This document shows, piece after piece, positions 59,451 to 64,000 of a DNA stretch of 64,000 nucleotides. The translations under genes were made by a program, and so were the position numbers. Below the pieces are notes generated by a model. That model was given only the letters and a program-made list of their open reading frames with translations. It made no database searches and was not told the origin of the DNA. The stretch is from NVTR01 sp036479015 (GTDB lineage Bacteria > Pseudomonadota > Alphaproteobacteria > Rhodobacterales > Rhodobacteraceae): positions 24,140 to 88,139 of the forward strand of contig JAZGFB010000007.1 in the NCBI GenBank assembly GCA_036479015.1. Direction: 5' to 3'. Positions within the stretch are counted from its first letter, which is position 1; the number at the start of each line of letters is the position of its first letter.

Positions 59451-60725
59451 TTATCGCCATCCGTAGGCATCAATGCGGACACCATCGGCCCCCGGAATGT
59501 TGACGTCTGCCCCGGAATTTACCAGCAATTCCAACCGCAAGAAACTGCGCACTGAATGATGTGTGGTTACCAGAAAATCCTTACAATCCGGGCCCTTTTC
59601 AAGCTTATGCGTAACTGGTTTTCCGTCTATCAACACCGTCATTTGGTCGCGAATTGTGTCATTTCCATATGCCAGAATGCGCAAGAACACCGTCAGGTCA
59701 GTATTTGGTGGAACTGGCATGAAAAGGGTGAATGGCTGCGTTGGATCGGTCCATATCCAAGAGTGACCTTCCTGATCGGTATGCCGACCCGTATGGCCAG
59801 CCCCGGTGATCGGCTGGTTCATGTCATACATCATTCCGGATTCAGTATATTTTGCCTGCAGAGACCTTAGTCTTGAACTGGCGACATCTGGCGGAAATTC
59901 ATCACCGATCTGAGTGGCCATTTTTTCTTTTGTGTTTTCAAACAAGCGACACGCATGCCGGTAAAGCGTTTCATCATATTTTGTTAACTCGGCAAGAATA
60001 TCTTTTGCGGCCTCAATTTCTTTCTGGCTAGATGAATCAGGATCTGTCTTATTGAGCACCGGCCAATCTTGGGGTGGAGCCCAACCAAGGAAAGCGGAAA
60101 GCAGTTTCCATGTCATTTGTTTCTGTTCAAGTATCCCGACAAATTCAAAATCTTTATCAAGAGTTTCAATCGCAGTGGGTAGAAATGCGCCGGCATCATG
60201 GTGGTCATTAGACAGAATACCGATCCGATTTTGAGAAACGGCCCGCACTAAGTAATTGTCAAAGAAATGCCGGAACGGTCCGTTTTTCAACGCATGTTTT
60301 TCTAAATAGTCGGTAAGTGGTAGCTTTTTGATATCACTATGGATTTCACGGATATTCGGTTGGTGATGGGCATATTGATGCGGCTCTAGCCTGCGAAAGT
60401 CTTTCAGCTGTGAAATCAGGCGGTCAACCGGCTTGCGCAGCATCGTGAAACGAAACACATCCTGTGGAACCAGACAGGCGAGCCCGGAATGATCATGAAG
60501 CAGGTCGCGCTCGGAAAATATTGCCGTCGCGAACGACTTATTGCGTTTGCGCTCCTGGATACTACGGGGTTTTTCGCCTGCAAATGAACTGTAAGCAGTG
60601 ATTTGGATATTTCTAAACGTGTCTGGGTAACGTTTGAACTGTGAATCCAGCCATCGGTTCATAGATGTTCCACCACATTTTTTAAGGTGATGGTGATAAA
60701 GTTTTCCAGAAGGTGAGGGGATCAA
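59451..60725 (-). CDS. Sulfotransferase-like protein with C-terminal beta domain
   Basis: 424 residues; only in-frame start is TTG 60725 (AGGA upstream), and it is needed to include the motif. KLYHHHLKKCGGTSMNRWL (8-26) resembles the PAPS 5'-phosphosulfate-binding loop, and TMLRKPVDRLISQL (94-107) the 3'-phosphate-binding strand of sulfotransferases. The last ~110 residues (DPTQPFTLFMPVPPNTDLTV, LRLELLVNSGAD) look like a beta-sandwich of unknown role. No signal peptide. It lies downstream of the Wza-like gene and may sulfate the exported polysaccharide; that is inference. Confidence 0.72.
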   Translation of the reverse strand: MIPSPSGKLYHHHLKKCGGTSMNRWLDSQFKRYPDTFRNIQITAYSSFAGEKPRSIQERKRNKSFATAIFSERDLLHDHSGLACLVPQDVFRFTMLRKPVDRLISQLKDFRRLEPHQYAHHQPNIREIHSDIKKLPLTDYLEKHALKNGPFRHFFDNYLVRAVSQNRIGILSNDHHDAGAFLPTAIETLDKDFEFVGILEQKQMTWKLLSAFLGWAPPQDWPVLNKTDPDSSSQKEIEAAKDILAELTKYDETLYRHACRLFENTKEKMATQIGDEFPPDVASSRLRSLQAKYTESGMMYDMNQPITGAGHTGRHTDQEGHSWIWTDPTQPFTLFMPVPPNTDLTVFLRILAYGNDTIRDQMTVLIDGKPVTHKLEKGPDCKDFLVTTHHSVRSFLRLELLVNSGADVNIPGADGVRIDAYGWR

Positions 60726-60792
60726 TTCAAAATCCTAGTTTGGAGAGATTAGCGGTTAGGCCATGGGTACATGTTTAAGATATTGGAACCGT

Positions 60793-61950
60793 TTAAAAGG
60801 AACCAACCGATTTTACCGTCGATCCGGTAAGGCCAATAACTGACAGGAATTTAGCCCATTCGGTGGCAGGTGAACCGGCAATATAAAGAATGTCATCTGG
60901 TAAAACCGCAAAACGGCGCGCCAAGAAAAGGGTGTTGGGGTCTCGTAAGTTTGCGCGATACACAACATTTACGTCACTGGTATTGCCGTCCAATGGAAAA
61001 CTTGGATCCAACAACCTAGCAAAGGAAACCGCTTCCCGGCGCAAAATGAAAACGCCGACCGGATCCGACCTTGAATTGATCAGCCCGCCAGCTTTGGCGA
61101 CAGCCTTTTCCAATGTGATGCTTTGCGCATCAAAATTCACCAACGCATTGGTGCCTGTGGCCCCCAGTGCAGAAAAGCTATTTTGTGCCAACGTCAAGGT
61201 GATGGTATCTCCCGCGCGTACAAAAATATTTTCTGATGGGTTGTCCACGATTGCCAACATTGACATGCCAAACGACTGGGCCCCGCGTGTTAATGTGACA
61301 TGTGTTTCGTGGACAGGGCTGCGCGCACCACCCGCCAGGGCGATAACATCCAGAATACGTTCGCCCCGCTGTGTTAGAGCGATACGTGAGCCAGAAATGA
61401 CATCACCTGACACTGTAACCGCGTTGGATGAATTGACGTCGAGTGTGACGATTGCCTGTGGTTCAATCGCCTTGCCAGCCAGGGCGCTCACAATTTTCTG
61501 TTCAACCTGGGCCAATGGCAGGCCAGCGACATTAATTCGCCCAGCATAGGGCACAGCAATAGTCCCGTCTCGGTCAACTTCTTGCGTGGGCAGCTGGATG
61601 CTTTGTGTTCCGCTGGCACCTGTTTGGGAGGGAGCCGAGAAAAGGCCGCCGCTGCTTGCTTCCCAAATTGTGACCCCAAGAGAGTCGCCTTTACCAACAA
61701 AAAACTGACCAGCAGAACGGCCGCTGGGGAACTGGCCGCTTAGGGTTTTCTTGGGGTGGTTTCGCAATAGTTTAGTAACACGCGGATCCAAATCCAGAAC
61801 TATGAAACCTTCTTGGTTTTCCGCCGGTTGACTGTACTGAGGGTTGGTGAATGCGATGGCTGATGGCCCTTCACTAGGAAGGCTGGAACATGAAAACAGA
61901 ACCAGTAGCAAAAGTGGTGGCAACACCAGTTTACGAATTCGCGACGTCAT
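60793..61950 (-). CDS. Wza/KpsD-type polysaccharide export outer-membrane lipoprotein
   Basis: 385 residues from ATG 61950; a type II signal peptide with lipobox VLFS-C (acylated Cys 21). The polysaccharide-biosynthesis export (PES) domain follows: QFFVGKGDSLGVTIWEASSG (about 95-115), VDRDGTIAVPYAGRINVAGL, then SLBB-like segments with VTVSGDVISGSRIALTQRGE and a second soluble ligand-binding repeat. It would form the outer-membrane exit channel. Codirectional with the GT-A gene upstream and sulfotransferase-like gene downstream (67-base gap). Confidence 0.9.
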   Translation of the reverse strand: MTSRIRKLVLPPLLLLVLFSCSSLPSEGPSAIAFTNPQYSQPAENQEGFIVLDLDPRVTKLLRNHPKKTLSGQFPSGRSAGQFFVGKGDSLGVTIWEASSGGLFSAPSQTGASGTQSIQLPTQEVDRDGTIAVPYAGRINVAGLPLAQVEQKIVSALAGKAIEPQAIVTLDVNSSNAVTVSGDVISGSRIALTQRGERILDVIALAGGARSPVHETHVTLTRGAQSFGMSMLAIVDNPSENIFVRAGDTITLTLAQNSFSALGATGTNALVNFDAQSITLEKAVAKAGGLINSRSDPVGVFILRREAVSFARLLDPSFPLDGNTSDVNVVYRANLRDPNTLFLARRFAVLPDDILYIAGSPATEWAKFLSVIGLTGSTVKSVGSF

Positions 61951-62072
61951 CAGATGTACTTCATGCTGAGCAGAGGTATCCGTATTTTTATAAAATTTAA
62001 CAATGACATTTTCAAAACCATTTTCCGTTAGCATGAAAATATTGTCAAGCTGAAGCGTTGGATTGGCTAGGC

Positions 62073-62972
62073 CTATCCAAACCCCGATTTGCCTGCAAAA
62101 TACCGACCGATGTTTTTGAATACACCACCAATCGATTTTCTATGGATAGTTTGCTTCGCCTTCGCCCGCCATGCGCTTTCAGAGTTTTCGCGGTACCCTG
62201 CATTTCTTCGAGTTTTGTTAACGCCAGACATCAGCCAGTTAAGTGCTTCATCTGACGGGCAGGTGTGGAAATGGCACAGTGGCTTTGTGGCGGCACCGGG
62301 TTTGAGGCAGGCAAGTTCATGCGACCATAAAACCGGAAACGGCTCTTCCATTATGTTCATACCATTTCGAGCAGCAGCTATCCCAAATGCCAATTCGTCC
62401 CCAAGAAAACCTTGCCGTCGCCATTTCAGCTTGGAAATTCCATCAACATAGATGTGATAACAATCATTCAAAAAGGATGTGGCGTAATCGCGGTGATATC
62501 CGAATGCCGCCGAATGGCTTGTAAAAAAACTGTCCAAGCCGAATTCTTCCATAAGTAAACCTACGCGAATTCCATGATGGGTCTTAGTGCTATCTCTGGG
62601 CAGAAACGACCCCATCATAAAGAAGTTCTTCAATGCGGCTTGTTTGATCAAAATATCAAGACTGCCCAACACAATTGTGTCGGCGTCGATAAAAACCGCT
62701 GTTTCAAATGGCACCAGTTCAGCCAGTGCAAATTTTGTTGTTTTGGTGTGCTTATAGCGCGGGGTTAGCTGGGCATATATACCAAAGGTGTCTGGATAAT
62801 TTTTCTGCACATAGGCAATGCTTTTTGCATCCCCCAACAGACAAATAGGGTGGTCATGAAATTTACGTAGTGACAGCGCGAAATCCACAGCCATTTCAGA
62901 ATACGATGGTGGCCCCGTAGCTATTGTGACAAAGCCAAATTCATGCGTGGATGCAATTGTCTGTGCGGGCAT
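62073..62972 (-). CDS. GT-A-fold glycosyltransferase (GT8-like)
   Basis: 299 residues with a GT-A core: FGFVTIATGPPSYSEMAVDF at the N-terminus, AVFIDADTIVLGSLDIL (about 90-106; DxD metal site), HSAAFGYHRDYATSFLNDCY, and a His-containing C-terminal site PVLWSHELACLKPG. No membrane helix. Resembles GT8/NTP-transferase-like enzymes of polysaccharide loci. First in a minus-strand run with the Wza-like lipoprotein. Sugar donor unknown. Divergent from the frameshifted hydrolase gene with only 36 bases between starts. Confidence 0.8.
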   Translation of the reverse strand: MPAQTIASTHEFGFVTIATGPPSYSEMAVDFALSLRKFHDHPICLLGDAKSIAYVQKNYPDTFGIYAQLTPRYKHTKTTKFALAELVPFETAVFIDADTIVLGSLDILIKQAALKNFFMMGSFLPRDSTKTHHGIRVGLLMEEFGLDSFFTSHSAAFGYHRDYATSFLNDCYHIYVDGISKLKWRRQGFLGDELAFGIAAARNGMNIMEEPFPVLWSHELACLKPGAATKPLCHFHTCPSDEALNWLMSGVNKTRRNAGYRENSESAWRAKAKQTIHRKSIGGVFKNIGRYFAGKSGFG

Positions 62973-63008
62973 TTGATACTCTTGAATATTTGTGGTGAAA
63001 GAAGCGGC

Positions 63009-63895
63009 ATGGAACAGTTATTTGAGAATGAACATTACCGTGCAGTTCGGACAGATTGCAATGAATCTTCCGACATCACTGTCATCAACTTTGAGCCCTG
63101 GCGGCACAGCAGATCAGCTAATGAAACCTTGCCATTTGAGAATGTAAAACAGGACAATTTTATTAATCAGAAAGGCATGAATGCCATTTTTTTGCAGACG
63201 CGCAGAAATGATTGGTACCAAAGTGATGGGATATTGGATGCCATCGACAGCATCGTAAAAGACCGGCGGCGCAAAGAAGTGTTTGTCAACTACGGTACCA
63301 GCATGGGCGGCATGCTGCCGCATCGTTTTCGGCAGCTTTAGGAGCAGATTTTTTCCTGAGCGCGTCGGCTCAGGTGTCACTTTGCCCCGACTTCATGGAG
63401 CAAATCGGGGATCGTCGCTGGCACGATAGCCATGAACATTTCAGATACGATAACATTCTTAATGGCGACTGCGCGGCGCAAAAAGGTGTGGTCTGTTTTG
63501 ATGCATTACAACCCCATGACCAAATTCACGCGCAACGGATGCTGCGTGAGACGAAAGGCCTATGTTTTGAGTGCCCCGGCACTTGGCATTTTGCTGCAAA
63601 ATTATTGCAAAAGGAAATAGGTATCATGGGGTTCCTGAAAAACATCGCTGAAATCATCAAGCAAGGCCAGGATGTTGATAGATATGTTTCGGATGTAAAG
63701 AACAACGTTGGCGCGTGCTTTGCGGTGCGGTTTTTGAACGCGAGTGGCGAAGGGAAAATACAGTTACTAGAGGAGTTTGGATTGGATATACTTCAGCAAG
63801 ACATCCACCTAAACGCGCTGGCCCGGGCTTTTGGTCTTGAACCGTCCAAAGAGCTGGCCGCGATAATATTTTTAGGGGCTGTCCTAGATACCTAG
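63009..63895 (+). pseudogene. Alpha/beta-hydrolase-fold gene broken by a frameshift
   Basis: Two frames make one protein of about 295 residues. Frame 1 (63009-63341) runs MEQLFENEHYRAVRTDCNES to VNYGTSMGG, a GxSxG nucleophile elbow, then ends at a stop. Frame 2 (from about 63311 to 63895) continues AAASFSAALGADFFLSASAQ, the expected next part. A single missing base in GGCGGCATGCTGCC (a TAT or similar codon) near 63309-63314 restores the frame. The 3' end also runs into a putative IS terminus near 63875 and reads LGAVLDT there, so the C-terminus may be lost. Real pseudogene or base-call error. Confidence 0.78.
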
Positions 63896-64000
63896 TTCAG
63901 ATACTTCCTAACCCATTGTCTTAGCTCTAATAACTGAGATGATGGGTCACTGTTGTTAAATCTCCACTCACATTCCTTCAAGAATAGCCCAAAATGCGCT
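63875..64000 (-). mobile_element. Partial IS1595-like insertion sequence at window edge
   Basis: An open minus-strand frame enters from the right edge and ends in a transposase-like C-terminus (next entry). GGGGCTGTCCTAGATACC at 63875-63892, 17 bases outside its stop, could be the terminal repeat. The rest of the element lies beyond the window, so the partner repeat and target duplication cannot be checked. Confidence 0.45.
63892..64000 (-). CDS. IS1595-type transposase, C-terminal part
   Basis: Partial; the 35 visible residues are AHFGLFLKECEWRFNNSDPS then SQLLELRQWVRKYLN and a TAG at 63894-63892. The KECEWRFN stretch matches my memory of the C-terminus of ISXO2-like IS1595 transposases, where it follows the DDE domain. 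The gene continues past the window edge. The identification rests on this short motif. Confidence 0.5.
   Translation of the reverse strand, partial: AHFGLFLKECEWRFNNSDPSSQLLELRQWVRKYLN

Noticed and set aside
1..64000. tRNA genes, rRNA genes or CRISPR arrays
   Set aside because: Scanned by eye for cloverleaf arms, TTCRA-type T-arm blocks and spaced direct repeats; none was convincing. Weak tRNAs could be missed without a program.

Overview
The window reads as a chromosomal segment of an alphaproteobacterium of the Rhodobacterales (Roseobacter-like). This is inferred from gene content and order: rsfS-rlmH-gpmI-envC-like-ctpA-rppH, leuC-leuD, dapE/dapD, an IalB-type periplasmic protein, a Hint-domain protein of the type common in this order, the alphaproteobacterial-type serC followed by serA, and dense co-oriented genes with 1-17 base overlaps. 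No database search was possible; names rest on recognised motifs and synteny.

Layout. 1-2.1 kb: leucine biosynthesis (leuC, leuD). 2.3-9.2 kb: a mechanosensitive channel, then a ribosome/cell-envelope block (rsfS, rlmH, gpmI, a LytM-type activator, ctpA, rppH). 9.2-16.2 kb, minus strand: a membrane-anchored phospholipase A2-like protein, a nuclease-family protein, a lytic transglycosylase without signal peptide, rnr, a DUF2064 protein and dapE. 16.6-18.8 kb, plus strand: a Hint protein and an ionotropic-receptor-like channel with an altered pore loop. 18.8-20.9 kb: dapD with a small partner gene, and a LOG-family protein. 20.9-27.3 kb, minus strand: rlmN followed by two large paralogous glycosyltransferases with an FkbM methyltransferase between them. 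27.4-34.1 kb: IalB, asparaginase, serB, serC-serA, a phosphatase and a VOC protein. 34.2-46.5 kb: recQ, yggT, a thioesterase, a UMF1-type MFS carrier, mepA, a phytase-esterase-like protein, a queuosine-precursor transporter, a small structured transcript, arfB with a changed GGQ motif, an AT-rich orphan gene, pncA-pncB, trhO and ada. 46.7-50 kb: gyrB and a LysE exporter, with the debris of a tandem duplication of the lysE/gyrB junction.

50-63.9 kb is a surface-polysaccharide locus: a GNAT-type acyltransferase, a GT4 glycosyltransferase, an ABC exporter (a permease fused to a long TPR domain, an ATPase and a KpsE-like inner-membrane protein), a GT21-like and a processive-type GT2 glycosyltransferase, a sulfotransferase-like protein, a Wza/KpsD-type outer-membrane lipoprotein, another GT-A enzyme, and a frameshifted alpha/beta-hydrolase gene that runs into a probable IS1595-type element at the window edge. 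Together these would make, decorate and export a polysaccharide or glycolipid; the product cannot be read from sequence.

The most unusual items are the rearranged gyrB/lysE duplication, the small transcript at 41.2-41.4 kb with an 18-codon ORF behind a near-perfect Shine-Dalgarno sequence, ArfB with GGM in place of GGQ, the TPR-permease fusion, and the tandem-domain glycosyltransferase pair.
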